Made by a program: the position numbers and the translations under genes | Notes under the pieces: generated by a model | The model's input: only the letters and a program-made list of their open reading frames with translations | Told to the model about the DNA's origin: nothing | Database searches by the model: none | In this document: positions 22,301-33,855 of the stretch, piece by piece | Numbering within the stretch: position 1 is the stretch's first letter | How the letters are laid out: each line of letters opens with the position of its first letter | From: Campanula takesimana | Lineage: Eukaryota > Streptophyta > Magnoliopsida > Asterales > Campanulaceae | Direction of reading: 5' to 3' | Length of the DNA stretch: 64,000 nt | NCBI GenBank assembly: GCA_026119855.1 | Contig: JAOWBW010000763.1 | Location: 496,001-560,000, forward strand

Positions 22301-24213
22301 CAAAGTTGCAAAAACCAACTTCGCCATAGTCGCCCAACATTTCTCTCTTTGCCAAAACACACAAACCTGATTTGAAGGAAACCTTCTATGGTAGAAGGAC
22401 AAATCCTGCTCTCTTCTGAAATCGACAAGTCACTCCATAACTTCAAAGTGACTGAAGAGTGTACTTGAATCATGGGATGTGGGTGCCTTATCATGAATGC
22501 ATGCGCATTGCAGTATTATTACTTACCGTTAATCAACTTTGAAATGAATGACACATGGATATGTTAACTCTCTTTGAGAGCTTCAGTTATTTGTATTTTA
22601 TACATGTTTCAAACATGCTAGCTGAAGACTCGGTTCTATGCGTTTATACATAGTATACCACGTTGCTCTAATGATAAACTACTTTATTATTATGCATTAT
22701 GTTATGTATATGCCTAGAAAACATGATCCAATATACCATAAGAATTGGCTCCAATCTCTGTGAGGCCCATGAATTAAGTAGTTTAGGTATGAGGGGAAGG
22801 AGCCATTCTGTTTATGTATTTTTATTTTGTTGTAGTTCTTACTTCTGTAGTTCTGCTGGTATACTTTCTGTTCCAAGGGTTTCTCTCTCCATCGTTTGTT
22901 TGTCCACTGGAGGTTTAGTGATTCTGTGATGTAGAATGCTTTCTCTGTGGCTGGACATAGCCTCTCACTTTGATGGGCGAGTACAGTAGTTCTGTAGCTC
23001 CGAAGCTGACAATTGCTCTATATATATGTGTGTGTGTGTGTGTTTTATTGTGTTTGCAGTAACAATCTCTAGTCACTACTTTGTGTAAAATAATCAACTA
23101 TAAGCCAAAGTGAATGACGACTTTGGGCCAGCTCCTTGACTTCCTTGGATCATTAATACATTAGCTTTTCACAGATAATCTAGCAAGGTAACATGTGCAA
23201 TTCATGTTGAAAAAGGGAAAAACAGAAAATGTCTTTGAGCAAATACATAACACCCTCTTCATAAATGCAAATTAGGACATAATGAAGCATGTTTCGAGAT
23301 CACTTTCTTTTCTACTATTCCACTCATCTTGTAAAGTTGTATTTTTATGATGTTCATAAAGCTTTACTCAACAAAATAAAATATCACTGAACCAAGGTGT
23401 TTAGAGCCAATATTATCCACTAAATGGAGGCAAAACTAAAAGGCCTTATTAACATAGTAAACACTGGTAGCAAATAATAGTAATTACTTCTTCCGTCCCA
23501 AAAACATAGTCTCACTCTCACTTAAGATTTATGTCTGTTCCAAAACAAGTCACATCCAAATAAAGCTACGTTCTTAACACATGTGCCACGTGCCACACAA
23601 CTCTTTTTTGTGTGTGGCAAGAAGGGAGTATTCATATTTAGGGAAATAATTTGAAGCCATATGTGGTTTACTTTGTTTTTTGGTTTACCCCCATGTACTA
23701 ATTTTTTATGTACCAAAACCATTTAGGAAAACCCGTATGCCGTCAATTTTTTATAATGGAGGGGCATAAAAGATCAAAATGCCCTAGTTTAATAAAAAAT
23801 AAATAGAGCTAAAAATCACTTTCACTACTTTCAGCGGCATCCTCAACTTATCGATTCATGTTTTTTTTTCCTGGAATGAAACTCGGGAATATGATTTTAG
23901 GTTTCATAGTCTCAGGATATCCGTGTGAAACTCCAATGCATTCGACTCCAAAGCCGTTGATTTTCATAGTCTCAACTTATCGATTCATGTTTTTTTTTCC
24001 TGGAATGAAACTCGGGAATACGATTTTCTGTCTTTACAAATACTTCAAAACATTTAATTTCTTCCTAACTAGTGTATTCCCTTTCCTGCAGAAACGCTTT
24101 CAAACATGAGTTAACTTTGCTAGAAAAAGTCCGACATCCTAATGTGGTTCAGTTTGTTGGAGCTGTCACCCAAAATGTACCCATGATGATTGTCTGTGAG
24201 TATCATGCAAAAG

Positions 24214-24250
<37 letters not shown>

Positions 24251-27200
24251 CGCTCACTCTCTCACTCCAACATAAACACACATCTTACAAGGATATGCGT
24301 ATCAGTGTGTGTGATTGCTTATACATTTATGTGTGAGTAGATCTCAGATGAGTTTTGAGGAGTGTTTGCGTGTACATGGTATATAATTTCATTCTGTGAC
24401 TGCATGCTATGAAAAAAATTAGGTAATGCGGAAAGCTGATGTATTAAAGGGAAAAGAATGCCGTGGTCTAGCCACTAAAATCAAAAGGATAGTAGAATTA
24501 AAATGTTAGTTTCTTGCTTCCCAAGAATATGATGTATACACGAAATAACATTTTGTTTGAGTATTTGGGTAAGGTTATTGGCTCAAACCATGGTTTCCTC
24601 ATGGAAGTGATCGGCATCAAGCCATTGACCAGCTTACCTAAGCATCCCCATGATGTTGAAACAGAAAGGACAGTTTAGGAAAAATCACTCAACAGAAATG
24701 ACTTTCATTTCAAACCTATTTGCTAAAAGGTGTTAGTAAAACTAATGCCCATTAGTAAAAACTAACAAATTCCCTCTATCCCATAACATCTTGCACTGAT
24801 TTCCTTTTTTGGTGTCCCATTAAGTCCCTTTTCCTAAACTGTCCACTTTTTTCTTTCATTTACCCATGCCACTTGTCATACTCGCACACTGAAATTCTAT
24901 GGCCCATTTGCAAATCCCACCTCTTTTGTCATACTCACCGGTCACTACCGTCCACTAACAATACTTTTGAATATCTATACTCTCTCCTTAATTCCGTGTC
25001 CAAACAAAATGGTGCAAGGTGTTACAACACGAACGGAGTCATATTCTAATTTAACCCTCACCTTTTACAAAAAAACTTGCGTGACTCCATCAATGATCAT
25101 TTTATCACAACTATTTAGCGGCTAAATTTTTAGGTCAGCAACAAAAATTATGGCTTAATTGTGAGAATCGAGGGTTAGGAGATAACTTGAGTAATTGAAA
25201 AGGGCCAGTCATGATATATCAATGCGATTTCAGATCGTTGAAGTTAGAGCTGTTTGGCAAACTACATGGATACGTAGTGCTTGACTCGATTCTTCTTCTA
25301 TTTCATCGATTTTGTTTGGATTCATTCTTTCCTAGTGTACGACAGTGAAGAGAACTAAGAATAATACATGAACTTTTTGTGCTGCTACTTCAGGGTGAAA
25401 AATGGTGTGGATTTGATTGTGCTTGCTTAGGGTTTTTAAACCCACAAATATACAAGTTAAGGATAAAGATATTCGGTGGAGTCACATTAGTTCTTAGTTC
25501 TTACTAACGAGGTGAGCCGTGAGTGTTTGTTTTTAGACCCAGTAATGAATTAGGGACTACTCGTTTTTACTTAGGAAGATTAATTTCTTACTAACGGATG
25601 GTAGTTTTTTTGACGGAGTTAGAAAACTTGTTTGAAAAGGAAGTCCCATTTTGGGTTGAGTGTTTTTCCAAAAAATAAAGAGGAATGGTAATTGTGGAAG
25701 TCGATTGCAAGTACAGTGGATGAAAATGACATTAGGCCAAACACATTGAAAGCGTAGCCAGAACTAACAAGGAAATTTCCAAAAATAGGCAAAAGGTTTC
25801 CCTTTCATGCCCGAACAGAGTCATAAAATCAAAATTTTGTTCTTGGCTATAAAGAAAAGTACTTTGGTAAATACTGTGTTGAATCTGTAGAATAAAATAC
25901 CCTCGTACCACACCGTATAACATTGCTTGTTTTTTTTTTTTTTTTTGGATTTTGCAGGGTGACCTTAGTACCTATCTTCAGAAGAAAGGGCGCTTATCAC
26001 CATCCAAAGCTTTAAGATTTTCTCTTGATATTGCTAGGCAAGTCTAAATTTTGTTTTTGCAAATACTAAATTCTTGCTAAGTCATTACTTGATGTAAAGT
26101 TTTCCAGTGCATTCATTAAAAAAGAATAATAATGAAATTGGTTACTCCCCTATTCCTGCAGTTTTCTTAAGATGCAAGTCCCCTTTTGTAAATATTCTTT
26201 ATATTATGTTTTCACATCTTGGTTTATTTGTTTTAACAGGGGCATGAATTGTCTTCATGAAAGTAAACCAGACCCGATCCTCCATTGTGATTTGAGGCCA
26301 AAGTATGACCACTAAATTCTGAAGTTGGACATAACATATTAGTTCTAACATCGAATTCTAATTGCTTTTCTATGCCACACCTTGTTTTTAATATTCAAAA
26401 TTTTTCGCAAGGTGCCAGAAATATTTTGCTGGATTGTGGAGGCCAGCTGAAGGTTGCAGGATTCGGTGTGGTTAGGTTGTCAAAGCTTTCATCCGACAAA
26501 TCAAAATTAGTGCAACCTGATGCCATTGATCGTTCGAGTAAGTGTTTGCTCTCTTTCAGGCACAGAATCAGATTGCACCATATATAAAACTTGTAGCTGT
26601 TGACAATGTCTATTATGAATCATGAAAGCGAGCAAAAATTTTGCAACATGTTTGCAATTGATTTCTCCTTATTCCTTGTAGATCTGTATGTGGCACCTGA
26701 GATTTATAAGGACGAGATATTTGACCGAGGTGTGGATGTGTATTCTTTCGGCCTCATACTCTATGAGGTACTTTTTATTTATGTTTTGCCATTAAAATTA
26801 ATGTATACTCCATCTGTCCCATTTTATACTTCAAAAAGTTTCCTTTTGGGTATCCCAACTTATACTTAAAAAACTCTAAAAGGAAAGTTTATAATACTAC
26901 TCCCTCCGTCTCAAAATAGATGTCGTTTTGAGAGTTGTTTTTTATCTCAAAATATTTGTCGTTTCACTATTTTCAAAGCTTTTTTATTGTTCTATACCAA
27001 TTATACCCTAAATAATGATAATGAACTATCTCTTACCTAATCATTTAATTACCTAGGTAGTTGAATTACTTTAGGGGTATTTGGGACTTCTTCACATGCA
27101 TTAATGGTATTTCTTAATATGTGTGAAACACTCTAAAACGACATCTATTTTGAGACGGAGGGAGTATCTTTTAATGAGCCCCACATGTCATACTCACAAC

Positions 27201-28812
27201 AATTATCCTCTAACTATTCCTTACCTCACTTTATCTCTCCTACCCACTTTCTATACTCGCAACACTCTACCACACTTTCCATACTTTATAATAAAAACAT
27301 TCATCTCCTCAATTCTTGTGCGTAAATATTTTTGAAGCATAAAATGGGGACGGAGGGAGTATTGTTGATCTTTATATATTCTTCGTCATCACTTCCAAAT
27401 TACTTTTCTGTCTTCTATATTCTTGCAATGAATGTCAATATGATCCTGCTGCATATTCAAACATAAACTCATCTTACACTTCTTTGTACTTCTGTTCAGA
27501 TGGTGGAGGGCGTACAGCCATTCTACCCCAAGCCTCCGGAGGAAGCAGTCAAATTGTTGTGTTTAGAAGGAAACAGACCGACGTTCAAGCAGAAATCTAA
27601 ATATTACCCGCCAGATCTGAAAGAGTGAGTTTGCTTTTTTGATAAAGTTCTTCATGTACTTTGTTTAAGATTACATTTTATTTGATAAATTACTGTTGTA
27701 ATCCTACCTTCTATCAATTCTTATGGACCCGTGGATGAGTTTCTTACTTGCAAGTAAGTTAAATATGCACTTCATTAAATAACCTGAAATTCCCATCCTC
27801 GGTTGTAAAAATGAACAAACATTTCCATGCACTGATTTTGACGTTACACATGATTGACTACATATTTACGCCACCAGACATGAAATCAGGAATTCATTCT
27901 CAGCTTTTCTACATATATTGTTTTACCCTTTTCCTTTGGCGCGACATGTTAGTTGATTTTTGTTTGTCCAACTAATTCTGCACAAGTAAAAGGGCATCTG
28001 TGGTGGTTCATAGCTCAGATTGTTAATTACTTTCTCTAGCATCATTGGTTGTGATATGTTCTCAATTCCTTTATGGATATGTAAACCAGATTGTATCTAC
28101 CTTTTGTAGGTTGATTGAGGAATGTTGGGATCCAGATTACGCTGTACGACCAACTTTTTCTGAGATCATTGTAAGGTTGGACAAGATCGTTCTGAACTGC
28201 TCTAAACATGGATGGTGGAAAGACACATTTAAGTTCCCATGGTATGCTTATTTTATTGATATTACATGGTAATTTTCTTACATGCGTATAAAAAATATAG
28301 GAGTAAATCAAAGTGGGTGCACACAACAACAACAAAGCCTTAGTCTCAAAATAATTTGGGGTCGGCTAACATGAATCCTCATATGTCACCGTGAAAGAAA
28401 ATTGGGGGGGGGGGGTACTTGCAGAAATTGAACCACGCTACAACATTTGGCAAGTATTGGATGCATGTTCATCCAATTACATAAGTTTGTTCTCCTCTGA
28501 CGACACTCACACCCTCTATCTACCATCCCCAAAATTACGCTACCCACTATGCACCATCTACACAAACACACAATCACGCATTATAATGCCACTGATGAAT
28601 CGTTGATGTCAATAGTAATATTGGTTTGACATAATACCCTATAGTGTCCAATATATTACGGAACAAATTTTCGTTTGTTAAAGGACTGTGAAAGAGGGGA
28701 TATTATTATCTGATTCGCGAGAGTAATCACGTTATTTTTGGAGGTCACAGTGCACTATTCCCTTGTTCACTAGCTGTTCCATTTCAGGATACTTTCAAAG
28801 GGGAGAGAATGA
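19354..28812 (+). CDS. ILK1: ILK1-type ankyrin/Raf-like protein kinase (12 exons)
   Basis: Exons by frame and splice signals: 19354-19770, 21148-21222, 21302-21406, 21808-21893, 24092-24212, 25958-26037, 26240-26302, 26419-26537, 26682-26767, 27500-27624, 28110-28241, 28788-28812. They sum to 1434 nt, 477 residues. The N-terminus (KRGISRQFSTGSLR, FGRQSSLDPIRR) is the plant integrin-linked-kinase-like signature. Ankyrin repeats span about residues 70-165 (DGRTALHIAACEGHVDVV). A Raf-like (MAPKKK group C) kinase domain spans about 190-465, with the VSVK lysine at 215, HCDLRPKN at 310-317 and GFG at 330-332 in place of DFG. Family members act in stress and nutrient signalling at the membrane; activity here is uncertain. 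Introns 3 and 6 have GC donors. The last exon encodes only eight residues, so alternative 3' ends are possible. Confidence 0.93.
19771..21147. other. ILK1 intron 1 with decayed non-coding and LINE sequence
   Basis: A 1.38-kb GT-AG intron. The first part (about 19840-20640) is AT-rich with some minus-strand open stretches I cannot assign. The last 300 bp carries a minus-strand LINE reverse-transcriptase fragment, listed separately. Confidence 0.6.
20850..21065 (-). pseudogene. LINE reverse-transcriptase fragment
   Basis: Read on the minus strand from 21060, it encodes DYKPISLMTSLYKIITKV, the first conserved RT block of plant L1-type LINEs. After frame breaks come VVANEVVEDLERRAKKGLKG and a FKKE stretch, matching the next RT block. 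Stops and a frameshift are present. It lies within ILK1 intron 1, antisense to the gene. Confidence 0.7.
22166..22494 (-). pseudogene. LINE 3'-end fragment (zf-RVT-like)
   Basis: The minus strand encodes AKLVFATLWCIWMNEMPKSS, which resembles the FxxxWCIWxERNxRxF segment near the C-terminus of plant LINE ORF2 (zf-RVT region). It is a short frameshifted remnant in ILK1 intron 4 and is antisense to ILK1. Assignment is by motif only. Confidence 0.5.
23486..24070. repeat. MITE end and 129-bp tandem duplication in ILK1 intron 4
   Basis: A Stowaway-like end (CTTCCGTCCCAAAAACATAG) begins at about 23489 without an evident partner. Further on, CTCAACTTATCGATTCATG and CTGGAATGAAACTCGGGAAT occur twice, at about 23842-23898 and 23971-24022, as a tandem duplication ending 70 bp before the exon 5 acceptor. 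Confidence 0.65.
24770..25041. mobile_element. Stowaway-like MITE in ILK1 intron 5
   Basis: The left end CCCTCTATCCCATAACATC and right end, read inward, ACTCCGTTCGTGTTGTAACAC, with the inner matching TTGCAC/GTGCAA, define a degraded inverted-repeat element of about 270 bp. Confidence 0.6.
26808..27359. mobile_element. Outer Stowaway-like MITE in ILK1 intron 9
   Basis: Ends CTCCATCTGTCCCATTTTAT and AAAATGGGGACGGAGGGAG with TA on both sides (26806-26807, 27360-27361). It is interrupted by the complete element at 26900-27164. Without the insert it would be about 285 bp. The nested pair lies between exons 9 and 10. Confidence 0.85.
26900..27164. mobile_element. Inner Stowaway-like MITE nested in 26808-27359
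   Basis: Ends CTCCCTCCGTCTCAAAATAG and TATTTTGAGACGGAGGGAG with flanking TA (26898-26899, 27165-27166). Same family as 18756-19029, in inverted orientation. Confidence 0.88.
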
Positions 28813-30119
28813 GAGATCGAGTAAAGGAAACCCTCCATAGAAAGCACAAGAAACATAAAGGCATTGCAATTTGAACAAGGATTGACTGCTGAGCTACCCT
28901 TGGTTCGCTCTTGTTCTTATTAATGTGGGTCATTTATTCTTGACTTGTGAACCATTTTACCCGTACCATAAAACCAAAACGCCATTTTGCCCATACCATA
29001 AACCAAACCCGCAATCAGAGAGATAATAAACCATAGATTATTAAAATTGATCACCAAAATTGGAGACATACACCTCCCCAACTCGTACGATACCCCTGTA
29101 CCAAATTATTAGGACCTTTTTTCCGTTTTTCCTTTCCAACAACTGGAGGTAGCATCTATTTCTTCTTTTGATTCCATTATTAGACTTCTGAGCACAATCT
29201 TATGTTACTACAGATTTGTCTAAGAAAATGCGTCATGAGATTGGGTGAAGGACTTGATTTCATAATACCTGCTAGTCTTTTAAACTTCATATTTTTGCTC
29301 CGTGCTGTCAACTAAATATAGTGAATTTTTTGTCGCAGGAAATAAGAAAGGAATACATACACCCTAAACTATAAACAGTTGATGATTTGATCGGGTTGAT
29401 TGACTCGAGTTTCTTGGGAGCTTCACATCAACCTTTGTACAATGACAAACGGCGCTAAGAACTAAGAGGATGTGTGATATGCAATCTCAAGATTTATGGG
29501 AGCTTCATCATGTGCAGAATAAAAGTAAGAAAAGTGATTATTATTGTGAAAACAAAAGTGATATGAATAAACCATGTATTTTTGAACTTGTTAAGTTTTA
29601 CTAAGGAGCTGGAACAGTTCCTTTATATGTCTACTTCTGAATCTGTGATGTATTATAATATCTTTCAATTATATGTTTGTAACTTTGTTTTGTGAGATGA
29701 GCAGAAAGTAAGAACTGTTGTTGTGAATCAAGTTGACTAAAAAAAAGTCAAACTATGACATATGACCAGTGGCGGACCCACATGTATGGTATTGGGTGCA
29801 CGTGCATCCAGTTAGTGAAATCTCGAGCATTTCACGGTAACCTACAAAGAAAAAAGAAACAACCGCGAAATTCTACATATTGACTATCTTACATCATGAT
29901 AGTTCTTTAGAAGAAACAAAGCACATCCTTACAAAAGGGCCTCTAATGATAAAAGACACTCATAATCATACTAGATACATATGACTAGGGCCGGTCGGGC
30001 ACACGTGTGCAGTATTGGGTGCAAGTGCACTCTAATAATTCCCGGTAACATACAAAGGAAAAGAAAAGAAAGAAAGAAACTCCGCATATCAATTATAAAG
30101 AAACTATGCATAACATTAC
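28813..30119. other. ILK1 3' flank and intergenic repeats
   Basis: Presumed ILK1 3' UTR followed by AT-rich spacer. At 29765-29870 and 29985-30110 two related blocks share TATTGGGTGCACGTGCA/TATTGGGTGCAAGTGCA and CGGTAACATACAAAG-type sequence. They are a diverged transposon-derived duplication between the convergent 3' ends of ILK1 and the reductase gene. A related phrase (GGATGCATGTTCATCCAATT) is in ILK1 intron 11 near 28459. Confidence 0.45.
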
Positions 30120-31817
30120 TTATTCATGAGCAACCACCACCACTTGTTTTCCAACATTGCGACCAGAAAACAGCCCAATGAGAGCTGCAGGAGCGTTCTC
30201 GAGTCCTTCAGCCGTGTCTTCAATATAAGCTATCTTCCCTTCTTTTATAAGAGGCACAATCATTTCCAGAAACTTAGGGTACGAGGGAAAGTAATCAAAC
30301 ACCAAGAATCCTTCCATACGAATACGTTTTGAGATGAGGGTGGCCAAATTGTGCACACCCTCGGGCTTGTCTAGGTTGTACTGTGAGATCATCCCACATA
30401 CAGCAATTCGACCACGGATTCTCATGTTGAGGAGGACTGCATCTAGCATTTTACCCCCAACATTCTCAAAGTATATATCTATGCCCTCTGGAAAGTACCT
30501 GACAACCAAAACACAAGTAAGATTTACTTTCTCGGATTAAGAAAAGTAAAATACAAAATGCTCCCTCCGTCCCTAAAAAAGTGTCCATTTTCTAAAAGTA
30601 TTTTTTCTTCCAGAGTGTCTTCTTTTAAGGAAGTTACTAAAATCAATTCTAACAAAGGCCATATTCCAATGAATTGCATAATTATAAGTCTATAAGATGG
30701 AACAGTAAGGATACTTGTGTATGTCTGCTACTAAAATTGCTTAGCAGTCAACTTCTGTAAATTTCTCTGAGTCAAACATGGACATTTATTTAGCAACGGG
30801 GTGAGTACCGAGTAGTATACATCAAGGCAGATATGACTCAACTAGCAAAGCGATCAACACTGATCTTGTGAAGGGTCCAAGATTCCTTCATTAACTCGAT
30901 AATATAGGGAAAGCATATCGGGACACAAATTCTTACAGGAAATGGAGTTGAAGAGATTCCATTTGCAAGTCTCATAACTACAATAAATGACCTAGTTTAG
31001 AGTAAATATGAGGACTAACCTCTTCAATGCCGCATCGAGATCTTGCTCCTCTTTGTAGTTAAAAGCCTCATCAAAGCCAAATTTGGTCTTGAGAAGATCA
31101 ACCTTGTGGGAACAACAACCGTAGAAAGGAATCAGCAGAAAGCTAGATGAGTTGGTAGCTTTTTGGATACTTATAGCCCTAAGCAAACAGATCATTTCCA
31201 TTTGGTTTAATTTCATTTTCAACCACTGTACTTTACTTTGACTTTCATTTCGAACACTATACATTTTTAGCACGAAAACCACAAAAGTTTTTGGAAAACT
31301 GTCATTTAGCCACAGTGGTTGAAGTGATAGTCGAGGTAAAGTACATTGGTTGAAAATGAATTTAAACCTTACCATTCCTAGCACATTAATTATTACTTCA
31401 ACCCCCCCCCAACCCCCCGCGTTCCCAAAATAAATGTCCGAATTTACTCTTGATCAAGATAGAATTTGGACATTCATTTTGGATGAGGGGAGTAATATTA
31501 TCATCTTCTTAAAGTGCAAGCAGTCGTAGATGCACATGATGCACACGACCCTGAACTTGCACATTGTAGCAAAGAACACTTAAAGTGGACTGACCTTTTC
31601 TTTACTTCCAGCACTCCCAACTACATAGCATCCACACAATTTTGCGAACTGGCCAACAAGTTGACCTACTGCTCCAGATGCGGCTGAAACAAAGACGTAC
31701 TCACCTTTCTTGGGAGAGCAAACCTCATACAAACCAGCATACGCAGTCATGCCAGTCATACCTACAATACATCCAGAGGGACCATATTAGAGCAAGATCC
31801 AGAAAGAAGATAATTAC

Positions 31818-31849
<32 letters not shown>

Positions 31850-33415
31850 CAATTATTGAAATTTGTCTTATAAGGTTTAAAAGGAAATTTAATTGCAATC
31901 TCTGATTCTTGAGCACGGGCTAAAATCAGACTGAGATTGGCTTGCTTTTGATAAATAGTAAAAAGAAACATTTTTCAGGTTTTTGCTAGTACAGTATCTA
32001 AACTGTCAGTGCCTTACCTGCTACCACAAATTATATTTTTGCCTTGTTTGGTATTTCATCTCTACTAAATATAACAGCTAGCAACAAGTTTATTAAAGAA
32101 AACCAGCCCTATCATGTCCAAATGTGGAGATCAAACATGTAACAATACCATAACTAGACTCTAAGGAGCTAAGGCACCCCCAACAACAGTTCCCTTTGTT
32201 GGACAATGAGCCGTTGAGAGAGCTCTACCGATGCGAGTTTTGGGCCAAATTTAATCTCAACGGTTCAATCTCAATAAAAGGCCCCGTGGCCTAAATCCCG
32301 ACCGATGGCTTGAGGGATTTGGTGCATCGGTCGCAGGAAACAACATTTCATCACTAAACTAACATCACTAACCGTACTCTTCAATAATAAACAAACGGCT
32401 GAGAAAAAAGTGTGACATGAGAAAGGGGTACCAGGAATAGGGAACAAAAACAACAAAATAATTAAAAAAAAAAGGGGGGGGGGGGGGAAGCAACACCATA
32501 AAAGAGAATCCCCCTCTCCAACCCTGTCAACTAACAAAGCAACATGGATAATTTTTCTTTTCTTTCTTCATCATTGTAGTTCGAGATAAACAAAAAAGCA
32601 GAAATAGTGAGTGAAAATGCGCTCACCAAGAATTCCTGTATAGTAGGAAAGAGGCACATCCGTATGCTGAATCTTGAACAGAATCGATGTATCATTAATG
32701 AGGCTATATTCTTCCCATCCAGTTGTACCCCAAACTAAGTCACCTTTCTTGAAGTCGGGATTCCCAGAATCCACTACTTTAGCAACTCCAAATCCAGTTA
32801 TAGGCTGTTCACATCAATGGCATAAGTTAGTACGTACGAACTCGGAGCACAATATCGAAATTGGAGAACAGAACTAAAAACATATACGAAAGGGTCTGTA
32901 AAATTTGCAGGATCCAAAAAGGGATAGAAAGCAACCACTGAAAGGTGGATTCCTACCCTGGTTACAAAATGTTTTCTGAGTGGATGGTAGGAGTAATTCG
33001 CATAATTTACCCACAGGATTTTTTCAATTCAGCAGCAAACATGCTTAATAGTAATTCCTAGGTTATTATTAGCATATACTTCCTCAATCATTACTAAAAC
33101 TTGTGAAATCATAAAAACTGCTATCAATGAATTACGAACAATGTTTTTTCAAAATTGTGAAATCATTACCTGACCGGGAGTGAAGGGTTCAACGTAGCTT
33201 CCTCTGAAATTCGTCATCCGATTACGCATGTAAGGATCGCAAGAGAGGTAGAGATTCTTGAGCAAAATACCCTTGGAACCTTGTGGAACTTTGAGAGAAA
33301 TTGAAGCGTTGTTGTTGACAAGCATATCGGATTCTTTTGGGAAGCCGCCATTAATGTAGTCCTTGAGTATCACCTGCTTCATCTCCTTCACTTGATCTCC
33401 TTCAATCACCACCAT
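30120..33415 (-). CDS. NADP-dependent 2-alkenal reductase / double-bond reductase (5 exons)
   Basis: Minus-strand exons: 33170-33415, 32627-32804, 31595-31761, 31020-31102, 30120-30498, all with GT-AG borders, encoding 350 residues. It belongs to the medium-chain dehydrogenase/reductase superfamily, in the zinc-independent leukotriene B4 dehydrogenase-like branch that includes Arabidopsis AER (P1-zeta-crystallin). These enzymes reduce the C=C bond of 2-alkenals and enones with NADPH, mostly in the cytosol. Visible features are NLYLSCDPYMRNRM (about residues 54-67), GDLVWGTTGWEEY, the nucleotide-binding AASGAVGQLVGQFAKL (about 168-183), FNYKEEQDL, YFENVGGKMLD, and a C-terminal GLFSGRNVGKQVV. 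No catalytic-zinc ligands are seen. Start chosen at MVVIEGDQ by family length; an in-frame ATG nine codons upstream (33442) is possible. It converges with ILK1. Confidence 0.93.
30559..30815. mobile_element. Degraded Stowaway-like MITE in reductase intron 4
   Basis: The left end GCTCCCTCCGTCCCTAAAAA and a right end that reads inward TACTCACCCCGTTGCTAAAT share the CCCTCCGTCCC-type repeat and an internal GTGTCCA/GGACAT pair. No coding capacity. Confidence 0.55.
31396..31497. mobile_element. Very short hairpin MITE in reductase intron 3
   Basis: About 100 bp. AAAATAAATGTCCGAATT on the left pairs with AATTTGGACATTCATTTT on the right, followed by GGGGAGTAAT. The left edge is disturbed by runs of C. 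Confidence 0.6.
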
Positions 33416-33855
33416 TTTCGCTCTTTTAAACAAAACCCACAATTAATTAATCTAACCCAGTGAGTGAAAATGAAAATTTGAGAGGAATTGTTTAGAATAT
33501 AAAGGAGAGAGAGAGAGAGAGAGAGTTGTTGTCATGTTGTGAAGGTGGAATTTTTCGTCAGACAAATCAAATGAACGGTTTGATTTGGGATAGTGTTACG
33601 TAAGCGGATTCGTCATTATTTTCCTTTCACGAGTAGTATCTTCTAAACAATTTTCATTTTTTTTTTTTTTTTTTTTTTTCATGTATCATTCTTCCGGCTA
33701 AAGGTTTGTGTATTTTTTTTTTGGCAGGGATATAAAATAATGTCACAAAATTTGGCTTTTAAAATAATGTGGTAATATTTTATTAATTGCATTGATAATG
33801 GACATGCTCCACTCTAATTAAAAACACCAATAAAATCACCAGACCTAAGATTTTG

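Noticed and set aside
28242..28272. Read-through of ILK1 exon 11 to a TAA at 28270
   Set aside because: Possible as an alternative 3' end, but splicing to 28788 with a clean GT-AG border is preferred; kept only as a caveat.
28391..28606. Open frame with a G-run before GTACTTGCAG, considered as an extra ILK1 exon
   Set aside because: The conserved ILK1 C-terminus (FKFPW) joins in phase to 28788 instead; the stretch is repeat-like intronic DNA.
32475..32488. Poly-G runs (also near 28406, 47804, 1057, 8173) as assembly gaps or regulatory G-tracts
   Set aside because: They are short homopolymers beside A-rich tracts, likely slippage products, with no further structure.
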